64,000 nt of DNA from Tetragonia tetragonoides (lineage: Eukaryota; Streptophyta; Magnoliopsida; Caryophyllales; Aizoaceae), in assembly GCA_038025085.1 (NCBI GenBank), contig CM076153.1:558001-622000 (forward strand). Direction: 5' to 3'. The notes below the pieces were generated by a model. The model saw only the letters and a program-made list of their open reading frames with translations, was not told the origin of the DNA and did not search any database. Every line of letters starts with the position of its first letter. Within the stretch, counting starts at the first letter, position 1. Positions 11,986 through 22,362 of this stretch are shown one piece after another. A program made the translations under genes and the position numbers.

Positions 11986-12489
11986 CTGAAAGTTCTTATT
12001 TTTTTTAGTAAATCTTTGTTTGTGCAATCTTGATTGTGAGTTGAGCAGTCACATGTAAGTTAAAAGGAGAGATTTTTAGTTGAATTGAGGTTGAATCACC
12101 TTTCCTAATAGAGTAATTTGAGGTTTTGAGATGAAACTGATAATTATCAGTTAAAGGAGCGATTTTTAGTTGAATTGAGGTTAAATTGCTTGCTGATTAC
12201 CTTATTTTCTTCTTTATCTTTTGAGTGGGGTTTGGGTTTTTGGGGCAGCATATTTGCATACAAAAGTTCATATTTTTTAGCAAATCTTTGTTTGTTCAGT
12301 CTTGATTGTGCGTTGGGCAGCCACATATAAGTTAAAGAGAGACTTTTGGGTGACATGAGGTTCAATTCACCTATACCAATTGAGGTTTTGAGATGAAACA
12401 GGTAACTATCAGTATAAGGAGCAATGTTTAGTTGAATTGGGGTTAAATTGCTTGCTGATTACCTTTTTCTTCTTTATTTATCTTTTGAG
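11986..12489 (+). repeat. Tandem duplication of about 260 bp
   Basis: Copy 1 (about 11990-12235) and copy 2 (about 12264-12490) share aaatctttgtttgt, cagtcttgattgtg, tgaggttttgagatgaaac and aaattgcttgctgattacct in the same order. Copies are diverged by scattered changes and small indels. Inside each copy, gatttttagttgaattgagg-type phrases recur. No coding sense. Confidence 0.8.
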
Positions 12490-12510
12490 GGGTACAAAAA
12501 CTTGTGTGCA

Positions 12511-12747
12511 CTTAGTCCATGGTGGACCAATACTTGGAGTAACCCCCTACTTTAACTGGAGCCACCCCCTCTAAAAGTGGAGTCATCCCTACTTCACCCC
12601 TCAAATTTATACTAGGCACCACCCCTACTTTCACCCGGAGCCACTCCCTACGTCACCCGGAGCCACCCCCTACTTTACCCGGAGCCACCCCTCTATTTTA
12701 TCTTGAGCCACCCCTCAAAATTACTTGGTCCACGGTGGACTAAGTCC
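12511..12747. mobile_element. MITE-like element with internal minisatellite
   Basis: Terminal inverted repeats: CTTAGTCCATGGTGGACCAA at the left, TTGGTCCACGGTGGACTAAG at the right. The interior is a degenerate short tandem repeat of the type ggagccaccccctactttac, about 25-28 bp per unit. No ORF and no clear target duplication. Confidence 0.75.
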
Positions 12748-13298
12748 AAACAAGACAAGCTGTTGGTAAATATTGTCACTTCTCTGTCATAACTTCTCAT
12801 ATCATGAGTTCATGACTTGTTACTCATGGCTGGGATGAGAAGGATTTAAAAAGTATATACTTGCCTTGCTAGCATTCCTCTGAATCTCTTTGCCATGTTG
12901 AATCACTTTCATAAACATTTGTTAAATCCCGAGTAAAGTTTGTGGATAAGCTCAAAAAACTGATGAGAGATTTACGATGGTGTACCCTTCTCTGTAAGGG
13001 ACAAGGTGTATAGAGTATAGACCTTAGTCTGAGAAAATTTGTGTTTAGCCCTGAAGTTTCATCAAAATTTGATGTACTCTAAAGTTACTGAATTGTGTTC
13101 ATTTTGATGACTTCTTTTTCTCAAGCTTCATAGTAACACAACTTTGTTCCGCAACTCTCAAGTTTGGTTTGCCTTGATCATTATCATTGTATTATCTCCT
13201 AACAATTTGAAGAAACTTGGACTATATGGGCCTTGTGTTTTGGTCTTTTGGAGTTTATCTTGTGCCAAGAGGATGGAGCAGTTTGTGCGCCCAAGCAT
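12748..13298. other. Intergenic, no gene seen
   Basis: AT-rich spacer between the MITE-like element and the MULE-like element. No exon can be supported. Confidence 0.45.
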
Positions 13299-13307
13299 GC
13301 ACGTAGA

Positions 13308-13406
13308 CTATGATACCTGGACTCGGCAAAAATCGCTTGTCGACACGGATACAGGTGCGGAATACGAGTCGGACTCTCCATGTTGCAGTTGGACGCGTCT
13401 AGCTCT

Positions 13407-13443
<37 letters not shown>

Positions 13444-14022
13444 AGGGAGGCTGAAAACTATGGAGTCAGTCGACTTCTCCGGCAACCAAGGTGCTTGTTT
13501 CAGTAATTGCATGTTCGATGGAATGAGGAGAGAGAAAGGAACAGAAAAAAAAGTCGGGAAGAAGAAGTAAAAGAAACAACGCTACTTCTCTCTTGTCTTT
13601 TTGCGGCGCTTAAAACTTTAGGGTTTAGAAAAAGAATGAAGCTGGTCACGTGCTTCTGTTATGAAGTACTACGCTTGTTTTTTTTAAGACCAAAAATTGG
13701 GCCTTCAGTTTGAGGCCCAAATGACAACAAACATGGTTTTATTATTTACACGGAATAAACAAGGTTTTAATATGGCAGACTCACAACTCACAAGCTTCCT
13801 ACAGTATTAAAAGAATAATTTTTGAACATATAAATAAAAAAAACCTTACTATATTTGGAATTTTCCAATAAAATTAATAAAAATATTTTATGAATGTCGT
13901 ATCCCCGTACCCGAGTCCAACTTTAGGACAAGGTCCCCGTGTCAGGAATTTTGACTCATGCCGAGTCCGACCCTTGGATCCGTACTCGAGTCCGATCCTC
14001 GTACCCGAGTCCATGTAACATA
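13308..14022. mobile_element. Mutator-like non-autonomous element with 9-bp TSD
   Basis: The direct repeat GCACGTAGA flanks the element (13299-13307 and 14023-14031). Ends match in inverted orientation: CTATGATACCTGGACTCGG against TATGTTACATGGACTCGG. Next to the ends are repeated GAGTCCG/CGAGTCCGA phrases. A 9-bp TSD suits Mutator-like elements. Inside lie a (GA)n run (13408-13445) and a short ATG ORF (MESVDFSGNQ at 13460), then AT-rich sequence. It sits just upstream of the F-box gene. Confidence 0.7.
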
Positions 14023-14985
14023 GCACGTAGATAAAAGACGATCAAACATTCTAGGAACGGGACATATTTGGTATCTTAGTTATAGAATGATGGATGTATG
14101 CTTCTACTTGCAGGTTCATGGAAAAGCAGGCTCACATAGAGGAATTAGCCAATTAGTTCGTTGTGAGAAGAGGAGAAGGGTGGCAAAGAAGGCTCAGCAA
14201 GAATGCTTGTTTGTTAGTGAGAAGTGGGAGAAGTTGGATACATACATCCTGAGAGATATATTCTCTCGAGTACCTATCCAAGACTTATTCTTAAATGTTT
14301 CCTCTGTCTGTGTTTCATGGGAGGCAGCATGTTGGGATCTTTTGTTTTGGAGCCACCATGTCCTTGACCTTAGTGCCACAGGTGCTGGTTATGGCCTTAC
14401 TGATTTATTAAATGTAGTAACATTGCGTGTAGCGAAATCAAACCGTGCTGCTGGAAATTTTGGGTGGTTAGTCTCACCAGAAGACTATAATCAAATGTCT
14501 ATAAAATTCATGAGAAAGCTACGACACATAATAGAGGGTGATGATATGTATGGATACTGTTTAGGGAGTTGGAGGCTGTCAATTCAGACCATTATTATTC
14601 CTTATGATCTGGAAATTTTGGACTCACAACTTGTTTACATTGCTGAGAGGTGGGTCAATCTTGATTAATTCCTTGGAGTAATTTGTTCTGGGTATGTATT
14701 TATGAGAAACTTAATCGATTGATTTTCGTATGTGCAGAACGCCTTGTGTTGAGCATCTAATATTGTTGGGTGCTTCAAAGATAACAGCTAGTGGATTCGA
14801 TAAAGCCATCCAACACTGGAAACAGGTAAAGGAGATACATCTTGGTTGCTTGAATAATAATATCAATGATCATTGTAAACGGTTCATCGAAGCAATTGGT
14901 AGGAACTGTGTAGAGGTTGAGTACCTGCACATACATCAACAACCAGGGTTTAATAGAAGAACTAAACGCAAGGGTGATTGCAGAG

Positions 14986-15781
14986 TGTTGGAGTATCCCT
15001 CCTACATGGAGGAAGAACCCAATTAATTTGGGATATATTTGCTTACCATATGGGTTATCCATATGATGTTTAAGTGAAGGGCAATTTCGTATATTCACTC
15101 ACAAGTGGATTCCCTTATAAGCCAAAAGGTTAGAAGGGCTGAGTGCAAGAGAGAGAAAGCCTAGACACTCAAAAAATTCAGGAGAAAAGTCTAGAAGAGA
15201 AGAGGAGAGAGAGAAGAGGAGCCACCCACGAATTTTGGTGCTGGCAGCCCAGAAATCCGCCCCGATCGACGACCAAACGAACTCCGATCGTCGCGAGATT
15301 TTAGCACGTTGTTCCTGACATCCCCCTCTTCAAATCCAACGGTCAGAATTTCATTTGGAGCTCTCTAAGTCAGTTTTCTAAATTCAGCTCTTATTTTGTA
15401 CGAAATTGTATTTCCACTCTTTTGGGTGATGATTTGGGAGACTTGTTGTGCCAAGGTTGATCCTTGATGATTGTGAATACCTCTAGTTGATCTAGGGAAG
15501 AACTATTGTTGTACCCACTTGTTAATTTGTTGATTAGTGGAGGTTTTGGCACCGTTTGTTAACGGTCCCGTGGTTTTTTCCCCACATCGGGGTTTCCACG
15601 TAAATCCTTGCGTCTCCTTGTTTATTTACTGTTTTTGGGCTGATTTATAGTTCCATTTGCTGCTGTCATTTTGGTTCAATATTGTTTGGTTGCTTGAATT
15701 GGTTATTGCTCATCTTTGCATCACAACCGGGGAAAAAGTCTTTGTTGCTTCCGCTTGTGTATTTGTGTGCTTTCCCCAACA
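14986..15781 (+). repeat. 5' LTR of the Copia element
   Basis: Starts TGTTGGAG and ends CCCCAACA, the canonical TG...CA with short inverted ends. Same length as the 3' LTR; reading both side by side I found no difference. Confidence 0.97.
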
Positions 15782-15784
15782 TAG

Positions 15785-15796
15785 TGGTATCAGAGC
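15785..15796 (+). other. Primer-binding site (initiator tRNA-Met)
   Basis: TGGTATCAGAGC begins three bases after the 5' LTR and matches the complement of the 3' end of plant initiator tRNA-Met, the usual Copia primer for minus-strand synthesis. Confidence 0.92.
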
Positions 15797-15835
15797 TTTG
15801 GTTAGAGTCATTGTGAATTTGTTGTGTTGTTAAAG

Positions 15836-18800
15836 ATGGATGAAAAATCTGGTGTGCACGGAATGATTAGTTTGAATTCTGGAAATTACTCCGTGTGGAA
15901 AACTAAAATGGAGGATATCCTTTATGTGAAGGATTTGTATGAACCAATTTTAAATGCAACCATACCAACTGGTGTTGTTGAAAGTGAGTGGAAAATATTG
16001 AACCGTAAAGCCGTTGGAACAATTAGACAATTTGTTGATATGAGTGTCCTCCAACATATTGCCAATGACACGAATGCTTATACTCTTTGGAAGAAACTTG
16101 AGACCATGTATGAAAGGAAGAATGCCTTGAGTAAAGCGTCATTGATTAGAAAACTTGTGAAACTGGAATATAAAGATGGTGATAGCATAGTAGTTCACTT
16201 GAATGAATTTCAAAGTTTGATTAACAAGTTGTCTGCAATGAAGATGAATTTAGATGATGAGCTGCAGGCATTGCTACTACTTTGCTCATTGCCAGAAAGC
16301 TGGGACACTCTATTTGTATCACTTAGCAACTCCGCACCAGAGGGCACGCTGACAATGGAAATTGTCAAAGCTAGTTTGTTGAATGAAGAAACTAGAAGGA
16401 AGGAAATGAGTTCCTCCACACAACCAGAGGCTAATGTGACACAAGAATCAAGCAGGGGAAGAAGTAAGACTCGATATCCCCAGCATAGAGACAAGTCCAG
16501 GGGGAGATCAAAATCAAAGGGTAAGATCATTTGCCACTATTGTGATAAGCCAGGCCACATTCAAAAACATTGCAGGAAAATGAAGAGAGACAAGTCCAGA
16601 GAAAGGAAAGAAAAGGGTGAGACATTCGGGCAACAACAAGAAGAGAAAGATAACAACACCACTGCAATTGCAACAAGTGATGAATTATTTTTTATTGGTG
16701 ACCATTGCCTAAATCTAGATAGTGATGATTGTACTTGGGTGATTGACACGGGTGCTTCGTTTCATCTAACCTCGCACCAAGATTACTTCTCATCTTACAC
16801 CAGCGGTGACTTTGGCTATGTAAAGATGGGGAATGATGGCTCATCCAAGATTGTAGGCATGGGTACAGTGTGTTTGGAGACATCCACAGGTTGCAGTTTG
16901 GTGTTGAGAGATGTCCGACATGTTCCAGACATTCGGCTGAATTTGATATCTCCTGGGTTGCTCGATGATGCTGGTTACTCCAGCAACTTTGGTGGTGGAA
17001 AGTGCAAGCTTATCAAAGGAAGTTTGATTGTGGCTCGTGGGAGCAAGCAGAGATCCTTGTATGTGATGCAAGCTAAGTTGTGCAAAGGAGAAGTACACGC
17101 AGTTGATGATTCCTCCAGCGAGTTATGGCACAAGAGACTTGGTCACATGAGTGAAAGAGGTATGCAAATGCTTGCTAAGAAGCAACTCCTTCCTGATGTT
17201 CAAGGTATGTCCTTGAAACCCTGTGTTGATTGTTTAGCTGGAAAACAACATAGGGCAGCATTTCATACTCGTCCCCCATCTAGAAGAAAACATGCATTAG
17301 ATCTTGTTCACACTGATGTATGTTCTATGGATACTAAGTCACATAGCGGTGCACTTTATTTTGTTACTTTTATTGATGATTATTCTAGAAAACTGTGGGC
17401 TTTTGTGTTGAAAACCAAAGACCAGGTACTACAGTTTTTCAAGCAGTTCCAGGCCAGAGTTGAGAGAGAAACAGGCCGGAAGCTCAAGTGTGTTAGAGCT
17501 GACAATGGTGGAGAGTACAGGGGTCCATTTGAAGAGTATTGCAAAGTACAGGGCATCAGGCTTGAGAAGACAGTTCCCAAGACACCTCAGCTGAATGGAC
17601 TTGCAGAGAGAATGAACAGAACAATTGAAGAAAGAATTCGATGTATGCTCTCTCATGCGAAGCTGCCTAGGATTTTTTGGGCCGAGGCAATGTTTACAGC
17701 AGTGTACCTCATCAACCGGTCACCTTCAGTTCCTCTTAATGGAGATGTTCCGCAGAGAGTATGGACTGGTAAAGAGGTATCATTCAGCCACCTGAGAGTC
17801 TTTGGGTGCCTTGCATATGTTCATATTCCCAGAGATGAGAGGTCCAAGCTTGATAGCAAGACAAAGCCATGCATCTTCCTAGGGTACTCAGAGGATGAGT
17901 TTGGGTACAGATTGTGGAATCCAGTTAGCAGGAAAGTGATTAGAAGCAGAGATGTAGTGTTCTTTGAAGACAAAACCTTTGCAGATTGTGAGAAGAAGAA
18001 ACAACCAGAGCCTTCTCCTAGTGACAGCGCCAACTCAGATCCAATATTTCCTGAAGTAACTCCTAGAGTTCAAGGGGGAGAACAACAGGAAGATGGCAAT
18101 GATGATCATAACAGTGATGATGGTGATGATGTTCAGCCACCACCAGATCATACACATGAAGAAGAACCCCATGTACAACCAGAACCACAGTTGAGAAGAT
18201 CCACCAGAGAGAGACAGCCTACCTCTAAATATCCAGCAGATGAGTATGTGTTGATGACCGACGGGGGAGAACCTGAAAGCTATGAGGAGGCTATGTCACA
18301 TGAGCACTGCAAGGAGTGGTATAATGCCATGCAAGATGAGATGAAATCCTTGCATGAGAACCACACATATGACTTAGTGGAGTTGTCTAAGGGCAAGAGA
18401 GCACTCAAGAACAAATGGGTGTACAGACTGAAAACTGGAGAAGATGGTTCACCACCTAGGTACAAGGCACGTTTGGTGGTGAAAGGCTCAGGTCAAAAGA
18501 AAGGCATAGACTTTGAAGAGATTTTCTCTCCAGTTGTAAAGATGTCTTCTGTTAGAGTTGTTCTTGGCTTAGCTGCTAGCATGGATTTGGAGTTGGAACA
18601 ACTTGATGTGAAGACTGCTTTCCTCCATGGTGACTTAGAGGAGGAAATCTACATGGAGCAACCAGAAGGTTTCCAAGAGAAGGGAAGTGAGAAGCTTGTA
18701 TGCCGTTTGAAAAAGAGTTTATATGGCTTGAAACAAGCACCTCGACAATGGTACAAGAAGTTTGAGTCTTTCATGAAAGACCACAGTTTCCACAAGACAC

Positions 18801-19834
18801 ATGCAGATTCATGTGTGTTTGTGAAGCATTACGCCGGAGGTGATTTTCTCATTCTCTTACTTTATGTGGATGACATGTTGATTGTTGGACAGGATAAGGA
18901 GAAGATTGCCAACCTGAAGAGTGCCTTGAGCAAGTCCTTTGCAATGAAGGACCTTGGCCCTGCAAAGCAAATTTTGGGCATGCGTATCTCTCGTGATAGG
19001 AAGAACAAGAAGATATGGCTATCACAAGAGAGTTACATCCAGAAGCTGCTAGAGAGGTTCAAGATGGACAAAGCTAAACCCGTGAGCTCGCCACTTGCAG
19101 GTCACATGAAGCTAAGCTCCAGCCAGTGTCCTACAAGTGAGAATGACAAGAAAGAGATGATGACGGTGCCTTATGCATCCGCCGTGGGGAGTTTGATGTA
19201 TGCCATGGTATGCACTAGGCCAGACATTGCACATGTCATTGGGGTTGTTAGCAGGTTCATGTCTAATCCTGGTAAGGAGCATTGGGCAGCAGTAAAGTGG
19301 ATCATGCGGTATCTCAGAGGTACTTCTAGAGTGTGTTTATGCTTTGGTCCCGGACAACCTGTGTTAGATGGCTACACAGATGCTGATTTGTCAGGTGATA
19401 TTGATGCTAGTAAGTCTACCTCCGGATACTTGATGACAATTGCAGGGGGAGCTGTTTCATGGCAATCAAAATTGCAAAAGTGTGTTGCTCTGTCTACCAC
19501 AGAATCTGAGTATATGGCAGCGGTTGAAGCTGGCAAGGAGTTTATTTGGATGAGAGATTTTCTAGAGGAGTTGGGTTTGAAACAAGACAAGTACCCTCTT
19601 TATTGTGATAGTCAAAGTGCCATCCACCTTGCCAAGAATGCAGCCTACCATTCCCGAACCAAACACATACGGAGGAGGTATCATTGGATTCGAGAAGCGG
19701 TAGAAGACAAGTCATTTGAGCTTGTGAAGATTCACACCGATCTCAACGGATCGGACATGTTGACGAAGGCCTTGCCTAAGGAGAAACTTCTTGTTTGTAG
19801 AAAGATTGCGGGCTTGGTCGAGCCCCCCATGTAG
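15836..19834 (+). CDS. Copia gag-pol polyprotein, 1332 aa, uninterrupted
   Basis: The ATG at 15836 is the first ATG of the frame after the PBS. Domains in order: gag (UBN2-like, about residues 1-200); CCHC zinc knuckle (CHYCDKPGHIQKHC, from about residue 233); aspartic protease (DTGAS, from about 304); GAG-pre-integrase with HHCC motif (from about 432); integrase core (HTDV, DNGGEY and the downstream Glu); reverse transcriptase with YVDD near 1010-1013; and RNase H (DADLSGD, TESEYMA near 1222). No stop or frameshift occurs, and the catalytic residues I can recognise are present. An acidic, proline-containing linker (about residues 730-800) separates integrase from RT. The polyprotein would be processed by its own protease in virus-like particles. 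Confidence 0.96.
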   Translation: MDEKSGVHGMISLNSGNYSVWKTKMEDILYVKDLYEPILNATIPTGVVESEWKILNRKAVGTIRQFVDMSVLQHIANDTNAYTLWKKLETMYERKNALSKASLIRKLVKLEYKDGDSIVVHLNEFQSLINKLSAMKMNLDDELQALLLLCSLPESWDTLFVSLSNSAPEGTLTMEIVKASLLNEETRRKEMSSSTQPEANVTQESSRGRSKTRYPQHRDKSRGRSKSKGKIICHYCDKPGHIQKHCRKMKRDKSRERKEKGETFGQQQEEKDNNTTAIATSDELFFIGDHCLNLDSDDCTWVIDTGASFHLTSHQDYFSSYTSGDFGYVKMGNDGSSKIVGMGTVCLETSTGCSLVLRDVRHVPDIRLNLISPGLLDDAGYSSNFGGGKCKLIKGSLIVARGSKQRSLYVMQAKLCKGEVHAVDDSSSELWHKRLGHMSERGMQMLAKKQLLPDVQGMSLKPCVDCLAGKQHRAAFHTRPPSRRKHALDLVHTDVCSMDTKSHSGALYFVTFIDDYSRKLWAFVLKTKDQVLQFFKQFQARVERETGRKLKCVRADNGGEYRGPFEEYCKVQGIRLEKTVPKTPQLNGLAERMNRTIEERIRCMLSHAKLPRIFWAEAMFTAVYLINRSPSVPLNGDVPQRVWTGKEVSFSHLRVFGCLAYVHIPRDERSKLDSKTKPCIFLGYSEDEFGYRLWNPVSRKVIRSRDVVFFEDKTFADCEKKKQPEPSPSDSANSDPIFPEVTPRVQGGEQQEDGNDDHNSDDGDDVQPPPDHTHEEEPHVQPEPQLRRSTRERQPTSKYPADEYVLMTDGGEPESYEEAMSHEHCKEWYNAMQDEMKSLHENHTYDLVELSKGKRALKNKWVYRLKTGEDGSPPRYKARLVVKGSGQKKGIDFEEIFSPVVKMSSVRVVLGLAASMDLELEQLDVKTAFLHGDLEEEIYMEQPEGFQEKGSEKLVCRLKKSLYGLKQAPRQWYKKFESFMKDHSFHKTHADSCVFVKHYAGGDFLILLLYVDDMLIVGQDKEKIANLKSALSKSFAMKDLGPAKQILGMRISRDRKNKKIWLSQESYIQKLLERFKMDKAKPVSSPLAGHMKLSSSQCPTSENDKKEMMTVPYASAVGSLMYAMVCTRPDIAHVIGVVSRFMSNPGKEHWAAVKWIMRYLRGTSRVCLCFGPGQPVLDGYTDADLSGDIDASKSTSGYLMTIAGGAVSWQSKLQKCVALSTTESEYMAAVEAGKEFIWMRDFLEELGLKQDKYPLYCDSQSAIHLAKNAAYHSRTKHIRRRYHWIREAVEDKSFELVKIHTDLNGSDMLTKALPKEKLLVCRKIAGLVEPPM

Positions 19835-19836
19835 GA

Positions 19837-19850
19837 GTGAGGGGGAGATT
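19837..19850 (+). other. Polypurine tract
   Basis: The purine-rich GTGAGGGGGAGATT sits directly before the 3' LTR, the plus-strand priming site position. Confidence 0.85.
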
Positions 19851-20646
19851 TGTTGGAGTATCCCTCCTACATGGAGGAAGAACCCAATTAATTTGGGATA
19901 TATTTGCTTACCATATGGGTTATCCATATGATGTTTAAGTGAAGGGCAATTTCGTATATTCACTCACAAGTGGATTCCCTTATAAGCCAAAAGGTTAGAA
20001 GGGCTGAGTGCAAGAGAGAGAAAGCCTAGACACTCAAAAAATTCAGGAGAAAAGTCTAGAAGAGAAGAGGAGAGAGAGAAGAGGAGCCACCCACGAATTT
20101 TGGTGCTGGCAGCCCAGAAATCCGCCCCGATCGACGACCAAACGAACTCCGATCGTCGCGAGATTTTAGCACGTTGTTCCTGACATCCCCCTCTTCAAAT
20201 CCAACGGTCAGAATTTCATTTGGAGCTCTCTAAGTCAGTTTTCTAAATTCAGCTCTTATTTTGTACGAAATTGTATTTCCACTCTTTTGGGTGATGATTT
20301 GGGAGACTTGTTGTGCCAAGGTTGATCCTTGATGATTGTGAATACCTCTAGTTGATCTAGGGAAGAACTATTGTTGTACCCACTTGTTAATTTGTTGATT
20401 AGTGGAGGTTTTGGCACCGTTTGTTAACGGTCCCGTGGTTTTTTCCCCACATCGGGGTTTCCACGTAAATCCTTGCGTCTCCTTGTTTATTTACTGTTTT
20501 TGGGCTGATTTATAGTTCCATTTGCTGCTGTCATTTTGGTTCAATATTGTTTGGTTGCTTGAATTGGTTATTGCTCATCTTTGCATCACAACCGGGGAAA
20601 AAGTCTTTGTTGCTTCCGCTTGTGTATTTGTGTGCTTTCCCCAACA
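19851..20646 (+). repeat. 3' LTR of the Copia element
   Basis: 796 bp, TGTTGGAG...CCCCAACA, the same as the 5' LTR by eye. Followed by the TSD CAGAG. Confidence 0.97.
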
Positions 20647-20975
20647 CAGAGAACTTGCCTAGATTGAAGAAACTGGAGTTTGAAAGTGGATATATATATT
20701 TTAGTGGTGTAGGGACCTTGTCCCAATTGTGCTTACAATTGGAAGAAATCGACTTCGATGAATGCCAAATGACAGAAAATTTATTGCCGCCTGAAGCATA
20801 TCAAGATAAAGATATGTTTATGAGACAGTTGGACTTGAGTAGTCCAATTACTTTTGTTTTGACATGGGAGTATTATTGCAGATACTTTAGCAATTTGGAA
20901 TGCAGAACCATATGCTCCCATTTGTTTGTCAGAAGTCAAAACATTATTCAAGGCGAATCGACTCTTCTTACTTAG

Positions 20976-22362
20976 GTTCTGAGTTTGACCTGTGGATGTC
21001 GTCCTGTGAGGGTATGGACTATAGGTATTGAATGAACGAACTGCAGTTTTTGAAGGCATCATTCTCACTAGGGTTACCTATGCTATTTGTTTGTGGATTG
21101 AGGATTCTTTCATTTTACTACACTCATTATATTTTAAATTATTACTTTCCTTATAATTTCGCATTGCTTTGAGAATTGAGATTCTTCGCAGGCACTAGCA
21201 TAGCATTGTACTGTAACTGTAGCATTCTTGTATCTCTTGAGACTTGCTTTTCGAATTCTTATAACCAGCTTTTATACACGCCTTTTTGGTTGCTTTTGTA
21301 TTGTTATCTGAATGAAGAGAATTTATAAAAATAATTGTAAATCCACAAACAGAAGAATGTTTGTGTGTACTACTGTACTGTAATCCCGGTGGTGAGTTTG
21401 GAAAATCGCAAGTGAAGTCCACCGGCAATCTTCGTGGAACTTGCTGCAAAAGGAGTTAACAACAACCAGATCCCAAAGTTGTCTTTGCTTGAAACACCCA
21501 CAGTGACGAATCGATATATGTTTTTTTGTTGGGGGCAAGCTTAAATGATTAAAATCAAAATTAATAGCACATCACAATAGTAATTGAAAATAAAATACAA
21601 TGTCTCCGGTATTATATAAAATAATAATAAGGTACAATGTCACTAAAGATGAGCAATAAATAGTGTTCTACAACTCCTCTCTATAAATCTTCAACTTTTG
21701 AAAGCGATCCATCACATCTTCATTGGGGTAACGTTCAAGCGCCTCAGACAAAAAACATAAACATTAAAAGAAGCAAACATTGTTTCAAATCAATCTAACA
21801 ACAGATTAAACAGAGGCTCTAAAACAATTAAATCAAAAATCTTTTGAACACATAATCCAAAAAAAATTAACAAAAAATACAATCAACCAAAATCAGCCCA
21901 CCCCCCTCTTCCAAAGCAAGCTACATAAATTAAAACAATGATGTGGATCAAATTTTGGAAAAGAGTTTTGTGTCAGTGGGTGTAAGGGGCATAATAAGAA
22001 GGCCCGCATCCGAAGACTATGAATCAAACAAGCTAAAGGATTAGTTACACATGTATCTATCTAAATAAAGATATTAAACTCCGTCTAGCATTGTCTAGAT
22101 AAGAAACCAGATAGCACTAAAAGTCTAGAACAAGATAGACAGGTCAATACTTCTTCGATCCATACTACATAGCTGTCTAAAAGACAAATATAAAGAACAC
22201 AAATAAAAAACAGTTTTTGATCTTCTAAGCCCTGTTCCTCAGCAGTAACAAAATCATCTCTAATTCTTGTCAGGAAGTACCTATCAGCATGCAGACATAA
22301 TAGGTCAGAAACAGCTCCTATCACGAACTTAAGAGCCTGCATTAAGACATGACTCTGCTTTT
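20976..22362. other. 3' flanks of the F-box pseudogene and of the hnRNP gene, no further gene seen
   Basis: AT-rich intergenic sequence. The right part, about 21650-22360, is probably the 3' UTR and downstream region of the hnRNP gene read leftward. I find no coding exon, RNA gene or clear TE end. Confidence 0.5.

Larger units (their letters stand above)
14986..20646 (+). mobile_element. Intact Ty1/Copia LTR retrotransposon (5661 bp)
   Basis: Complete element: two 796-bp LTRs, primer-binding site, one long gag-pol ORF, polypurine tract and a 5-bp target duplication CAGAG (14981-14985 and 20647-20651). It lies in the same orientation as the host F-box gene. Zinc-knuckle, protease, integrase, reverse transcriptase and RNase H occur in Copia order (integrase before RT). 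The GAG-pre-integrase sequence LWHKRLGHMSERGMQ suggests the Tork/TNT1 clade; this is inference from memory. All parts needed for autonomous movement appear present. Confidence 0.97.
14087..20975 (+). pseudogene. F-box/LRR-type gene, frameshifted and split by a Copia retrotransposon
   Basis: Part 1 is 14114-14649 (or from the ATG at 14087), with an F-box-like segment near 14226-14375 (KWEKLDTYILRDIFSRVP...). Part 2 is 14738-14985, leucine-rich-repeat-like. Part 3 is 20652-20975 after the Copia element and continues with ENLPRLKKLEFES. F-box/LRR proteins are substrate receptors of SCF ubiquitin ligases. The TTGCAG just before 14114 looks like an acceptor, so an upstream exon may exist. Two lesions are visible. 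Frame shifts by one nucleotide at about 14940 (after LHIHQ the LRR-like reading continues in frame +1 as NQGLIEELNARVIAENLPRL). The Copia element, with TSD CAGAG, then splits the coding exon. Removing it restores sequence but not frame, so the frameshift is independent. Function is presumably lost. Confidence 0.85.

Noticed and set aside
13460..13490. First exon of the F-box gene at MESVDFSGNQ
   Set aside because: Splicing 13490 to 14114 would be out of phase and hit a stop at once, and this segment lies inside the TSD-flanked element.
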